Source: Streptomyces hyaluromycini (lineage in GTDB: Bacteria; Actinomycetota; Actinomycetes; Streptomycetales; Streptomycetaceae). From it: a DNA stretch of 64,000 nt. Positions 1-13,405 of the stretch are shown in pieces. The first letter of the stretch is position 1; every line of letters begins with the position of its first letter. The stretch spans positions 382,580 through 446,579 of the forward strand of contig NZ_BCFL01000023.1 in the NCBI RefSeq assembly GCF_002217755.1. Reading direction: 5' to 3'. Below the pieces are notes generated by a model, which made no database searches, was not told the DNA's origin, and saw only the letters and a list, made by a program, of their open reading frames with translations. The translations under genes were made by a program, and so were the position numbers.

Positions 1-1
1 G

Positions 2-2427
2 CCGCAGTTGACCTTGTACGGCAGCGCAGTCGCGGCCGGTGTCGAGGTGCTGCTCCCACGCTTCGACACGGACGGCGGCGAGCACGGGCAGGGCAGCCGG
101 GACGTCCTGCGGCGCGGGGTCCCGGCGACCCGCCTCGGCGGTGCGAACGGCCCGCTGGTGACGACCGTCTACGACCTGCTGCTCGCCCAGTACGGCGTGT
201 GGCGGCACGGGCTGCCGGGCGGCTGGCCCACCCACTACGAGGACGCCGACGCCCCGGGCACCCCCGCCTGGCAGGAGCGGCACACCTCGGTCCCGGCCGC
301 CAGATGCGTGAAGATCGCCCGGGAGTTCGCCCGGACCGCCGAACGCTCCAAGGGCCGCTGCACGATCCTGACGGGCGTCGGCACCAGCCACTGGTTCCAC
401 TCCGAGACCATCCACCGGGCCTTCCTGGCCCTGCTCCAGCTCACCGGCTGCCAGGGCCGCAACGGCGGCGGCTGGGCGCACTACGAGGGCCACGAGAAGT
501 GCCGCCCGGTCACCGGCTGGGCCTGCCTGGCCTCCGCCAACGACTGGTCGCGGCCGCCGCGCCAGATGACCGGCACGGCCTACTGGTTCCTCAACACCGA
601 CCAGTGGCGCTACGACCGGTTCGGCGCCGACGTCCTGGCCTCACCCCTGGGCGAGGGCAGGTTCGCCGGGATGACCGGCGCCGACTGCCTCGCGCTGTCG
701 GCCCGTTCGGGCTGGATGCCGTCGTACCCGACCTTCGACCGCAATCCCCTCGAACTCGGCGAGGTGTCCGGCGACCCCGTGGCCAGGGCAGTGGCCGAAC
801 TCCGGTCGGGGACGCTGAAGTTCGCGTGCGAGGACCCGGACGCCCCGGAGAACTGGCCGCGCGTCCTGACCCTCTGGCGGGCCGACCTCCTCGGCTCGTC
901 GGAGAAGGGCGCCGAGTACTTCACCAAGCACCTCCTCGGCACGCACTCCTCCCTGCGCGCCGAGGAGGCAACCCCGGGCCGGCGCCCCCGGGACGTGACC
1001 TGGCGGGACGAGGCACCCGAGGGCAAGCTCGACCTGCTTCTCTCCCTGGACTTCCGGCAGACCTCCTCCACCCTGCTGTCGGACGTCGTGCTGCCCGCTG
1101 CCGCCTGGTCCGAGAAGCACGACCTGTCGTCCACCGACATGCATCCCTACGTGCACGCCTTCACCCCGGCCGTGGACCCGCCCTGGCAGGCGCGCACCGA
1201 CTTCGACGCCTTCAAGGCGCTCGCGGAGCGGCTGAGCGAGCTGGCCGTGCGCCATCTCGGGGTGCGCAGGGACCTGGTGGCCGTGCCGCTGCAGCACGAC
1301 ACCCCTGGCGAGACCGCCCAGCCCGGCGGGGTGGTGCGGGACTGGAAGCACGGGGAGTGCGAGCCGGTGCCCGGGGAGACCATGCCGCACCTGGTCGTGG
1401 TCGAACGGGACTACGCCGCGGTCGGCGCCAAGTTCACGGCACTCGGCCCGCTGGTGGAGCAACTGGGCCTGCCCGCAAAGGGAATCACTCTCAGGCCGGA
1501 CGAAGAGGTCGCCCTTCTACAGGAGGTGAACGGAGTCGGATATCAGGGCCGTCCCTCCCTCGACACCGCGGTGAAGGCGGCGGACGCCATCCTCGCGCTC
1601 TCCGGCACCACCAACGGCCGTCTTGCCGCCCAGGGTTTCCGCACCCTGGAGCAGCGCACCGGGCAGCCGATGGCCCAGCTGGCCGCCGAGCACGAAGGCA
1701 GGCGGATCACGTACGCCGACACGCAGGCCGCGCCGGTCCCGGTGATCACCTCGCATGAGTGGTCGGGCAGCGAGTCCGGCGGCCACAGGTACACGGCGTT
1801 CACCCTCAACACCGAGCACCTCAAGCCCTGGCACACACTCACCGGCCGCCAGCACTTCTTCCTCGACCACGACTGGATGCACGAGCTCGGCGAGGCGCTG
1901 CCGGTCTACCGGCCGCCGCTGGACATGAACCGGCTGTTCGGCGAACCGCGCCTCGGCCCGGACGGGCAGCGGGAGGTGACGGTCCGTCACCTGACGCCGC
2001 ACGGCAAGTGGTCGATCCACTCCGAGTACCAGGACAACCTGTTCATGCTCGCGCTCTCCCGGGGCGGCCAGAACATCTGGATGTCCCCGCAGGACGCGGA
2101 CGCGATCGGGGTCGGGGACGACGACTGGGTCGAAGCGGTCAACCGCAACGGCGTGGTGACGGCCCGGGCGGTCGTCTCACACCGGATGCCGGCCGGCACG
2201 GTCTACCTGCACCACGCCCAGGAGCGCACGGTGGCCGTCCCGAGGACGGAGACCACCGGCATGCGCGGCGGCGTCCACAACTCGCTCACCCGGCTGCTCC
2301 TCAAGCCCTCGCACCTGATCGGCGGTTACGCCCAGCTGTCCTGGGCCTACAACTACCTGGGCCCGACCGGCAACCAGCGCGACGAGGTGACGGTGATCCG
2401 CCGCCGCGCCCAGGAGGTCGAGCACTG

Positions 2428-2428
<1 letters not shown>
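2..2428 (+). CDS. narG: Respiratory nitrate reductase alpha subunit NarG, C-terminal part
   Basis: The frame is open from base 2, so the start lies left of the window; about 808 residues are visible of a protein usually near 1,230. NarG is the catalytic subunit of membrane-type nitrate reductase and reduces nitrate to nitrite at a molybdo-bis(MGD) centre. The visible part covers the later molybdopterin-oxidoreductase domain and the C-terminal MGD-binding domain (around WMSPQDADAIGVGDDDW and VYLHHAQERTV in the last 130 residues). The N-terminal Fe-S (FS0) region is outside the window. Its stop shares a base with the narH start (TGATG), which indicates an operon. Family assignment is secure from the NarH and NarJ neighbours. 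Whether the enzyme works is doubtful because no narI follows narJ. Confidence 0.93.
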
Positions 2429-4031
<1,603 letters not shown>

Positions 4032-4032
<1 letters not shown>

Positions 4033-4526
4033 TGCCCTCGGACGCGGTGTTCTACCAGGCGGCGGCGCTCTGTCTGACCTACCCGGACGACGACTTCGTC
4101 GCCCGGCTGCCGCTGCTGCGCGAAGCCGCCCCGCAGCTGCGGGAGTTCACCGACCACGCGACGGTGACCCCACCGCAGGAGCTGGCCGCGCACTACGTGC
4201 AGGTCTTCGACTTCAGGAACCGGCACAGCCTCTACCTCAGCTGGTGGCGGGACGGCGACACCCGGCGCCGGGGCGCGTCCCTGGTCCGGTTCCAGGACAT
4301 CTACGAGGCGTACGGCATGGAGTTCACCGGCGAGGAACTGCCGGACTTCCTCCCCGCCGTCCTGGAGTTCACGGCCCGCACCGGCAACACCGACCTGCTC
4401 ACCGAGCACCGCGACTGCCTGGCCCGACTCCGGTGCCGGCTCTCCGACTTCGGCACCCCGTACGCGTCCGTCCTGGACGCGGTCTGCGCCACCCTGCCGA
4501 CCGCGCCCACCGGAATCCGCCCATGA
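4032..4526 (+). CDS. narJ: Nitrate reductase assembly chaperone NarJ
   Basis: This 164-residue TorD/NarJ-family chaperone normally binds the NarG N-terminus and helps insert the molybdenum cofactor before docking on NarI. It begins MPSDAVFYQAAALCLTYP and has the family segment YVQVFDFRNRHSLYLSW. The start overlaps the narH stop (TGATG) and is preceded by AAGGAGG. The protein is at the short end for the family. narI would be expected next, but only an ATGA-coupled start at 4523 follows; its frame runs on as Pro/Arg-rich sequence antisense to dnaK and does not resemble the hydrophobic NarI. The operon therefore appears to lack its membrane anchor here. Confidence 0.9.
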
Positions 4527-4580
4527 CCACCCGCCCGGCCGCCGGCCTCGTCCTCCACTACGGCGGAACCCGGCGGTGCC

Positions 4581-6428
<1,848 letters not shown>

Positions 6429-6465
6429 GTCCGTCCCCTCTCCACCCGGGCGCTTCCCCGACTCC

Positions 6466-6495
6466 AGCACAAAACTTGAGCGAGCCGTTGTCAAT
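6466..6495 (-). promoter_or_regulatory. dnaK promoter with HspR/HAIR-like operator
   Basis: Reading the minus strand, TTGACA (6494-6489) is followed after 17 bp by TGTGCT (6471-6466), a plausible vegetative promoter about 40 bp before the dnaK ATG. The overlapping sequence CTTGAGC-N7-TGTCAAT (6475-6495 on the plus strand) matches the HAIR consensus CTTGAGT-N7-ACTCAAG at 10 of 14 positions. HAIR is the known HspR operator of actinobacterial dnaK and clpB genes. HspR control is inferred and the right half-site is weak. Confidence 0.45.
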
Positions 6496-6566
6496 GCCGG
6501 GTGCCCCGTAAACAACAATGCCGCGCCCCACGAGCAGGGGGCGCGGCATCGCGGTGGGTACGACGC

Positions 6567-6992
6567 TCAGGCGAGCTTCGCCGACAGGGTGATGGTGGTG
6601 CCGGCCAGGGCCTGGCTGACCGGGCAGTTCTTCTTGGCCTCCTCGGCGGCGGCGACGAAGCCGTCCTCGTCCAGGCCGGGGACCGTGCCCTCGACGGTCA
6701 GGTGGATGCCGGTGATGCCCGTGCCCGGCTGGAAGGTGACGTCGGCGTTGGTGACCAGCTTGGTGGGCGGGTTGCCGGCGCCGGCCAGGGCGTGCGACAG
6801 CGCCATGGAGAAGCAGCTGGAGTGGGCGGCCGCGATCAGCTCCTCGGGGCTGGTCTTGCCGTTCGCCTCCTGGGAGCGCGAGGCCCACGTGACGGGCTGC
6901 TCGCCGATACCGGAGGAGTCGAAGGTGATGACACCGTTGCCCTCAAGGAGGTTGCCTTCCCAGACGGTGTGTGCGGTGCGCGTGGTTGCCAC
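6567..6992 (-). CDS. OsmC/Ohr-family thiol peroxidase
   Basis: This 141-residue cytosolic protein belongs to the OsmC/Ohr family, which detoxifies organic hydroperoxides using two conserved cysteines. Both are present: the first in AHSSCFSMAL (near residue 60) and the second in KKNCPVSQAL (near 122). Overall sequence looks more like the OsmC branch (start ATTRTAHTVWEGNLLEG) than Ohr. The GTG start at 6992 follows GGAAGGA at good spacing. It is transcribed on its own, divergently from the membrane gene at 7141. No redox operator was recognised in the 148-bp divergent region. Confidence 0.9.
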   Translation of the reverse strand: MATTRTAHTVWEGNLLEGNGVITFDSSGIGEQPVTWASRSQEANGKTSPEELIAAAHSSCFSMALSHALAGAGNPPTKLVTNADVTFQPGTGITGIHLTVEGTVPGLDEDGFVAAAEEAKKNCPVSQALAGTTITLSAKLA

Positions 6993-7140
6993 GATGGATC
7001 CTTCCGAACTCTGGCTGGTCCTTGGGCTCCCATCCGATCACATTCATCTCGCCTCCACCCCCAGATCGGGGCGTCGACCTGCCGGGAAAGGTCTGTGAAT
7101 CCCGTCCCGGACGCTTATCGGAGGCCCTACAGTCCCTCCC

Positions 7141-7920
7141 ATGGTGGAACTCTTCCAAGTCCTCGGGGGAATAGCTGGATTTGGCGGGATAGCCCTCGGC
7201 GTTCTGTACCTGCTCTACCGGGACCTCGTACGCGACATCATCCGCAACCGGATGTTCCGGACCCTCAGCGCCGGGCAGGCCTCCGCACTGTTCGGCACGG
7301 TGGTCGTCCTCGCGTTCGTCGTCGCCGTCCTCGGCGTCTTCGCCACGCTCGCCGAGAGCAAGGGCGTACTCCAGTTCCTGGTACTGGTGGGGATGCTGCT
7401 GCTGTTCCTGCTGGCGGCCCTGCTCATCGTGGTACGAGTGGCCACGGGCCCGCGCGCACCTCGCCCGGACGGCACCGGGACCGGCGCCGGGCGGTCGACG
7501 GCGACGGTGCGCCGCCATGTGGAGGCCGACGAGCCCGACGCGGCGGAACGCGCCCTGGAGGCTTCGCGTCTCGACCGGGAATCCGAGGAGTTCTGGTACT
7601 GGAAGGCCCGGATCGCCCTGACCCGGGGAAATCTCACGGTCGCCTCCGGGTACGTCGAGGAGGCCCTGAAGCTCGACCGGACGAACCCGTACAGCCTCGC
7701 CCTGAAGATCATGCTCCTGCTGCTCGGCAACGACACGGCCGGACGTGACCGGGCCTCCCGTCTGGCCGAGGAGAGCACGGGGCTCAGCCCCGAGCTCGAC
7801 GCCTGGCTGAGGCGCCTGCGGGCGGAAAACATGTTCGACGACGGTATGCGCACCCGGACGCAGCTGCAGGCCCGGTGTCCGCTGCCCACGCGTACGACGG
7901 AGAGAACTCATGCCGAGTGA
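7141..7920 (+). CDS. Membrane protein with TPR-like C-terminal half
   Basis: This 259-residue protein is not assigned to a named family. Three hydrophobic segments occupy roughly residues 5-25, 50-72 and 80-100. A linker rich in Gly/Arg/Pro follows, then a soluble part from about 130 whose helix pattern (AERALEASRLDRESEEFWYW, then SGYVEEALKLDRTNPYSLAL) resembles tetratricopeptide repeats. Its last 11 bases overlap the following VWA gene, so the two are probably co-translated and may work together at the membrane, the TPR part being a likely protein-binding surface. The ribosome site is weak (GGAGG lies 14 bases upstream), so the ATG at 7141 is moderately certain. Confidence 0.7.
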   Translation: MVELFQVLGGIAGFGGIALGVLYLLYRDLVRDIIRNRMFRTLSAGQASALFGTVVVLAFVVAVLGVFATLAESKGVLQFLVLVGMLLLFLLAALLIVVRVATGPRAPRPDGTGTGAGRSTATVRRHVEADEPDAAERALEASRLDRESEEFWYWKARIALTRGNLTVASGYVEEALKLDRTNPYSLALKIMLLLLGNDTAGRDRASRLAEESTGLSPELDAWLRRLRAENMFDDGMRTRTQLQARCPLPTRTTERTHAE

Positions 7921-10420
7921 AGAGCCGAGTGAAGACACAACGGGGACGACTGTGCGGCCGGCGATCCTCTATGCCGGTCCGGCGTGGAACGGTGAAACCG
8001 ACGAGGAGGTGAGCCGGCGGGGCTACGCAGTGCGCCAGCAGGCGCTGCCGCTGGGGCTGGTCCCGGTGGAGCCGGTGGCACGGACGCCGGAACAGGTCGA
8101 CGCACTGCTCGCGGACCATCCCGACGCCGTGCTCCTGGTCCGTCCCGAGCCGGGGCCCGCCGTACCGGACCCGGAGAGCGGGGCAGTGCTGTGGAGCTTA
8201 TTGCGTGCGGGCGCGGCACTCTGGATGTGTGCTCCGGGGCAGGCCACGAGCGAGGCGGGACGGGCACTCCGGCCGCTACTCGGGTACTCGGCGATCGCTC
8301 TGGCCGAACAGGCGCGGGAACGTGACTGCCAAGAAGCCGCGCACACGCTCGGCCTGTTCGTCGAACTCACGGTTGACGGCAGCGACGGCGCATGGCGGGC
8401 GGCCGGCCGGTTCGCCGCCACACGTACCCGCCCGGGCCGCGGGGCGTGGACGGTGCTCGTCCACCCGGACACGACCGCCCCGGAACCGTCCGATCCGGAC
8501 GCACGGTTGTGGCCGTGGCTACGGCGGGGAGTGCTGATCGCCTCCTGGGATCTGACGGATCCGGCGGCCGGGACCGGACGCGGCCTCTTCGTGACGAGTT
8601 CGGGCGCCATGGCGCCGGAACTCCGAGTGGCCGAAGAGCACACGAACTACCTTCTGGGCAGGCCCCGGAGTCACGGGGCACCGCCTTCCCCGGCCGCCCC
8701 CGCCCCGGCCGCCACGACGGCCGGGGTGGCCCCGCCACCTCGCGCGCGGCTGGGCGCCCCGGCCTCTGAGATCTACAGCCACCTCTCGCCCCTCCGGCCC
8801 GCCTCCCCCTACTCGCCCCCGAGCGGCCCCTTCCACACCCCCCGTGACACCAGCCGTCCCCTCCCCCACGACGGTCTCTACGTCCGCCGTAACAACGCCT
8901 TCGGGACGCGTTCCGTGCTCGGGGCGAAGGAGCTGATCGAGCAGGGGGTCATCATCGGCCAGGAGCACATCCGGTTCGACGACTTCGTGGTGTCCCGGGA
9001 CGGCCAGGTACCCGGGCCGGGAGCCGGTGAGGCGGTCGCCGTGAGTCACGGGCTCGCCGCCGTCTCCGGTGAGTTCAAGGCCAACGAGGCGACCACCCAC
9101 TTCGTGGAGATCGCGCTCAAGGCGGGCCCGACCCCGTCCGATCCCGGCCCCGCCGCCCAGCCGCTCCCCGTCAACTTCGTCTTCGTCGTGGACACCAGCA
9201 GTTCGATGTACGGGGAGAAACTCGACACGGTCAGGTCCGCCCTGCACACCATCTACGGCCGGCTCCGCCCCACGGACTGTCTGGGCATCATCACCTTCGA
9301 CCACGGGGTGCGCACCGTGCTGCCCGCCGCGACGAAGGAGGACCTGGAGCGGTCCGGCAAGTTCACCGCGGCCCTCTCCGCGCTGAGAGCCGAGGGCGGC
9401 ACCGACATCAACCTCGGCGTGAGCTACGGCATCGACGAGATCAGCCGGAACGCCGTGAACGGCCGCACGGTCAACTGCCTGTACCTCTTCTCGGACGGCG
9501 ACCCGACCTCCGGCGAACGCGACTGGATCAAGATCCGCACCAACATCGCGGCCCGGCTGCGCGGCGATCTCACCCTGTCCTGCTTCGGCTTCGGCTCCGA
9601 CGCCCGGATGCCCGAGCTCGCCGCCCTGGCCGGCCTGGCCGGCGGCCACTCGACCTTCGTGACCCGGCCCGAGCAGGTCAAGGCCGACCTCCTCGGGGAC
9701 CTGAACCGGCGTGACCACCTGGCGGCCATCGACATCCAGCTCCGGCTGGACATCGACCCGGCCGTCGAGATCTGGCACGTGTACGGGCACGACCTGGTCA
9801 CCGACCCCAGGGCCAGGGCCGAGGTGATCCGGGCGGCCGGGCAGGCGGCCGCCCGGGCCCGGGAGGACTACGGCACGGAGGCGCTGCCCGACATCATCAC
9901 CGGCGAGAGCGGCATCCGGATCTTCGCCCCGGACCTGGCCTTCGAGGAGACGTACTGGGTGGTCCTCGAAGTCCGGGTGCCCCCGGACCGGGATCTGGCC
10001 GGCCTGGGAACGGCGGTGGTGCAGTACGTGGACACACAGGCCCGCGAGAGCCGCCGGCACACCCTCGACCTGGCCCTGGGGCACGCCCTCGCGGAGGAGA
10101 CGGTACTGGTGCACGGTGTCGGCCTGTGGACCAGCGAGGTCACCTTCTACGCCCTGGACGACCTGTACGACCGCGACAAGGAGGCGGCGAAGAAACGGCT
10201 GGAGCGCCATCTGAACACGCTGCAGATCGCCCATCGCCATGTGCCGGCCCCCGAGTTCAGGGACGACTCGGTCACCCTGCGCAAGTTCATGACGCTCGCC
10301 GACAGTCTCGGCACCGTGATGTCCTTCAGCGATCATGCGCACGGCGGCGGATTCGCTTCCGCGATCCATGGGATGAACGAGTTCGGGCGGATGCGCTCGG
10401 GGTACTCCCCCCGCTGGTGA
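7910..10420 (+). CDS. Large VWA-domain protein (TTA codon)
   Basis: This 836-residue protein of unknown role carries a von Willebrand A domain at about residues 420-600. The metal-ion (MIDAS) motif DTSSS is near residue 427, with the expected later Thr (GGTDINLG) and Asp (LFSDGDP) positions. The N-terminal 230 residues have no family I can name; a Pro-rich linker follows at about 245-310, and a C-terminal beta-rich region ends near 836. There is no signal peptide, so it is probably cytosolic. It overlaps the upstream TPR-like membrane gene by 11 bp and converges on a MoxR/VWA pair, a setting seen for chaperone-like complex remodelling. Codon 97 (8198-8200) is TTA, the rare Leu codon read by bldA tRNA, which suggests developmental control of translation. 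Confidence 0.8.
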   Translation: MPSEEPSEDTTGTTVRPAILYAGPAWNGETDEEVSRRGYAVRQQALPLGLVPVEPVARTPEQVDALLADHPDAVLLVRPEPGPAVPDPESGAVLWSLLRAGAALWMCAPGQATSEAGRALRPLLGYSAIALAEQARERDCQEAAHTLGLFVELTVDGSDGAWRAAGRFAATRTRPGRGAWTVLVHPDTTAPEPSDPDARLWPWLRRGVLIASWDLTDPAAGTGRGLFVTSSGAMAPELRVAEEHTNYLLGRPRSHGAPPSPAAPAPAATTAGVAPPPRARLGAPASEIYSHLSPLRPASPYSPPSGPFHTPRDTSRPLPHDGLYVRRNNAFGTRSVLGAKELIEQGVIIGQEHIRFDDFVVSRDGQVPGPGAGEAVAVSHGLAAVSGEFKANEATTHFVEIALKAGPTPSDPGPAAQPLPVNFVFVVDTSSSMYGEKLDTVRSALHTIYGRLRPTDCLGIITFDHGVRTVLPAATKEDLERSGKFTAALSALRAEGGTDINLGVSYGIDEISRNAVNGRTVNCLYLFSDGDPTSGERDWIKIRTNIAARLRGDLTLSCFGFGSDARMPELAALAGLAGGHSTFVTRPEQVKADLLGDLNRRDHLAAIDIQLRLDIDPAVEIWHVYGHDLVTDPRARAEVIRAAGQAAARAREDYGTEALPDIITGESGIRIFAPDLAFEETYWVVLEVRVPPDRDLAGLGTAVVQYVDTQARESRRHTLDLALGHALAEETVLVHGVGLWTSEVTFYALDDLYDRDKEAAKKRLERHLNTLQIAHRHVPAPEFRDDSVTLRKFMTLADSLGTVMSFSDHAHGGGFASAIHGMNEFGRMRSGYSPRW

Positions 10421-10440
10421 GACAGGAAGCCGCCGGCTGT

Positions 10441-12249
10441 TCACCGCACCCGGAAGACCGGCCCACGGGGGGTGAACGGCAGGCGGCGGCCGTCCGGAAT
10501 CAGGTATGCGTGCTCGCGGCGGACCCGCAGGACGTCGCACCAGCCGTCGGTGATCACCAGGACCGGCGCGGTGGGCGGGAAGTCGTCCGCGCGCTGGAGC
10601 AGGTCGATGCCGGGCTGCAGGACGGTACCGCCGCGGCCGTGCACCCGGACCCGGCCGGCGATCTCGGTGGTCGGGAGATAGCCGGCGTCGTGCGGTGCCG
10701 CGTCGCAGAAGACGACGCGCGCGGCCGGTACGTCACGGGCCTCGGCGTAGGAGGCGATCGCGCCGAGGGCCTTGCCGAGCAGGGTGCGGTCCATGGAGCC
10801 GGAGGTGTCCAGGACCACCCCGAAGGTGCAGCGGGCGACCTCCTCGGGCGGGAAGTACCGGCCCGCGCGCGGGATGTCCGGGGTCGACGACTGCCGGCGC
10901 GAGGGGCGGGCGTACGACCGTACGGCCTCCGGGCGCGGCACGAACTCGTCGAACCACCGGGCGAGTCGGGCGTCCCACGGCAGCGGCGGATGGCTGAGCG
11001 CGCGGATCTCCTCGACCAGGCCGCCGGGCAGCAGACCCCGGCCCTGCGAGCGGTGCAGGTCCAGGCCCTGTCCCAGGCCCCGGCGGTAGAACTCGTCGAG
11101 GTCGACACGGGCGCCCGGCGGCCCGATCGGTGCGCCCAGCACGTCACCGCGCCCCTTGCCGCGCAACGTGGCCAGACGCCGCATCCTTCTCAGGTCGCCG
11201 GCGATCCGGTCGTACACCTCCTCCGCCGACAGGTCCTTCAACTCCGGGTCGTACAACAGCCCTTCGGGCATGATGCCGACGCGCATCTCGACCAGCCAGC
11301 CGTTGATGACGTAGTCGCAGGCGATGTTGAAGAGGTAGGGGTCGCGGGCGCCGAGGCGGTCGCCGTGGCGCAGGGCGGCGTGCAGCATCTCGTGGGCGAG
11401 GACGAACCGCCACTCCTCGTCGTCCATCGTGCGGAGCGGGTTGACGTAGATCTCGCCGGCCTCGGGGTTGACGGCGGCGATCGCGATGTCGTGGGCGCGG
11501 GCCAGTTCGGCGTCGGCGACCAGTCTGATGCCGGCCGCGATGCCGCCGAGCAGCGGGTAGGAGGAGACGAACCAGCTCAGCGCCTGTTCCCAGGGGCGCA
11601 GCGGGGTCGGCGGCCCTGACATGGAGGTGCGGCGGCCGCCGGCCAGGTCCATCGCGCGGGACATGGTGCGGGTCAGCGCGTGCGCGAACCCCACCTGCCA
11701 GTCGGGGACCTGGCCGGCCCACTGGTTCCAGGAGAGCAGGAGCTGGTCGGGTTCACCGCCACTGGTCCCGCCGCGCTCGTAGGCGGCCGGGATGCCGCCG
11801 GTCCGGCGCCAGCCCGCGGCGAGCCGCTCCTCGTCGCCCTCCGGGTAGGAGACGGGCAGGTGGTCGGGGGCCTCGCCGACCGGGAAGGTCTGCAGGAAGC
11901 GGTTGACGACGGCGCAGCGGGCGGCGAGGTCGTAGCGGTCGGGCTGGGTGCGCGGCCCGGTGGCGGCCGGGAGGTGCCCGAAGCCGAGGTGGATGGTGCA
12001 GTGCGCCAACGCCCAGGCCCACTCGGCGGGTTCGGCACGCCGGGTGGAGTGCGCGTGCAGCACGCCGTCCGAGTCGGCGCGCACCAGCCCTTCGTGGGGA
12101 GCCAGTTCGCACTTCTCGTGCCGGCAGATGGTGAACTCGACGGCGCGCAGAGCGGGGTTGGCACGCAGCAGTTCGACTCCGGCCGCGAAGTTCTCGGCGG
12201 CGGGGTCCTTCTTCTTCGGCTGCTCCTTGCGGGCGGCGGCTCGGCTCAT
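10441..12249 (-). CDS. VWA-like protein with HExxH metallopeptidase motif
   Basis: This 602-residue protein resembles the predicted metallopeptidases of the DUF2201/VWA-like group. Near residue 285 it has the zinc motif HEMLHAALRHG (HExxH with a further His), and near 480 a VWA MIDAS motif DTSGS followed by a conserved ITDGW. The N-terminus is Lys/Arg-rich and there is no signal peptide. Its ATG at 12249 overlaps the stop of the MoxR gene (ATGA), so the two are translationally coupled. MoxR ATPases act with VWA partners to remodel complexes or insert metals; this gene is the presumed partner. The actual target and any peptidase activity are not known from sequence. Confidence 0.82.
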   Translation of the reverse strand: MSRAAARKEQPKKKDPAAENFAAGVELLRANPALRAVEFTICRHEKCELAPHEGLVRADSDGVLHAHSTRRAEPAEWAWALAHCTIHLGFGHLPAATGPRTQPDRYDLAARCAVVNRFLQTFPVGEAPDHLPVSYPEGDEERLAAGWRRTGGIPAAYERGGTSGGEPDQLLLSWNQWAGQVPDWQVGFAHALTRTMSRAMDLAGGRRTSMSGPPTPLRPWEQALSWFVSSYPLLGGIAAGIRLVADAELARAHDIAIAAVNPEAGEIYVNPLRTMDDEEWRFVLAHEMLHAALRHGDRLGARDPYLFNIACDYVINGWLVEMRVGIMPEGLLYDPELKDLSAEEVYDRIAGDLRRMRRLATLRGKGRGDVLGAPIGPPGARVDLDEFYRRGLGQGLDLHRSQGRGLLPGGLVEEIRALSHPPLPWDARLARWFDEFVPRPEAVRSYARPSRRQSSTPDIPRAGRYFPPEEVARCTFGVVLDTSGSMDRTLLGKALGAIASYAEARDVPAARVVFCDAAPHDAGYLPTTEIAGRVRVHGRGGTVLQPGIDLLQRADDFPPTAPVLVITDGWCDVLRVRREHAYLIPDGRRLPFTPRGPVFRVR

Positions 12250-13307
12250 CGCCTGGCCTCCACCAGCCGGGGCATGTCCCGGGCCGCCTCGATCAGGAAC
12301 CAGGCGGGCAGCACCGGGTTGCCGTCGGGGTCGGAGGCGATGACGGTCTGGGCGACCTCGACGGAGATCTCGGCCAGTTGCACCAGCAGCGACTTGGCTC
12401 GGTACGCGGTCTGCCGGCCGTTCGCCGACATGTGCTCCTTGTCGGCGGGCAGTTCCTTGACCAGCCGTCCCCGGAACGACTCGGCCAGGTAGTACAGCAG
12501 GTCGCGGTCCTCGATCCGGTTCGGCCACCCCGCGTCCCCCTTCAGGATCGCCTCGATCCCGAACCGGCTGCGCACGATCTTGACGTATCCGCAGAAGGCG
12601 GTGGCGTGGGCGGGCGTCAGCGTGCCGTGCGCCAGGACCTTCAGCGTCTCCTCGTCCAGCTCGCGCCCGAAGGAGTGCAGGGCGTCGGAGAGCATGTGCC
12701 AGGAGCGCGGCGTGGAGAACGGCTCCTCGGTCTTCGGCGGCTTGGACCACAGGTGGTCGGGCCGGTCGGTGAGGTGGTCCAGGATCCACGGGTGGATGCC
12801 GTTGCCCGCGGCCCACGCGAGCCAGTCGTGCGCCGAGGCCTCCAGATGGACGTGGGCCAGCCGGTTGACGAGCGCGGAGGCGATGGGCCGGGCGAGGGCG
12901 TTGTCGGTGGCCCGGTTGCCGGCACCGATCACGATCGACCCCTTGGGCAGCTCGTAGTTCCCGATGCGCCGGTCGAGGATCAGCGAGTAGAACGCCTTCT
13001 GCACATCAGGGGTGGCCGCGTTCAGCTCGTCCAGGAACAGGCAGTACGGCTCGTCCCGGGCGATCGACTCGGGCGGACAGAAGACGGATCGCCCGTCCCG
13101 GATCTGCGGCACGCCGATCAGGTCCTCGGGCGCGAGCTGCGTACCCAGCAGACTCACGCACTCCAGCCCGAGCGACTCGGCGAACTCCCGCACCAGCGAG
13201 GACTTCCCGATCCCGGGCGCGCCCCAGATGAAGACGGGCCGCACGGTGGCGAGCCCGAGGAGGAGTTCGGGGATACGAGAGGGGGTGACGGTCACGGCTG
13301 CCTGCAA
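12246..13307 (-). CDS. MoxR-family AAA+ ATPase
   Basis: This 353-residue AAA+ ATPase has Walker A at about residues 28-36 (GAPGIGKSS), Walker B near 88 (LFLDELNAA) and a sensor-1 type motif IGAGNRATD near 122. MoxR proteins act as chaperone-like remodelling motors, usually with a VWA protein encoded next door, as here. The TTG at 13307 is chosen as start because AAGGAG lies exactly 7 bases upstream; the GTG four codons further in has poor spacing, and the longer open frame up to 13436 runs into a repeat element and is not family-like. The stop overlaps the VWA/HExxH gene start by 4 bp. Confidence 0.88.
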   Translation of the reverse strand: MQAAVTVTPSRIPELLLGLATVRPVFIWGAPGIGKSSLVREFAESLGLECVSLLGTQLAPEDLIGVPQIRDGRSVFCPPESIARDEPYCLFLDELNAATPDVQKAFYSLILDRRIGNYELPKGSIVIGAGNRATDNALARPIASALVNRLAHVHLEASAHDWLAWAAGNGIHPWILDHLTDRPDHLWSKPPKTEEPFSTPRSWHMLSDALHSFGRELDEETLKVLAHGTLTPAHATAFCGYVKIVRSRFGIEAILKGDAGWPNRIEDRDLLYYLAESFRGRLVKELPADKEHMSANGRQTAYRAKSLLVQLAEISVEVAQTVIASDPDGNPVLPAWFLIEAARDMPRLVEARR

Positions 13308-13405
13308 GAGGCTGCTCCTTGGGAGTGTTCGAGAGATTTGCGACCCGAACAGTGTGAGCCGGGGCCATGACGAACGCAGCTGAATTTCCAGGAGCCTCGC
13401 CTGCA

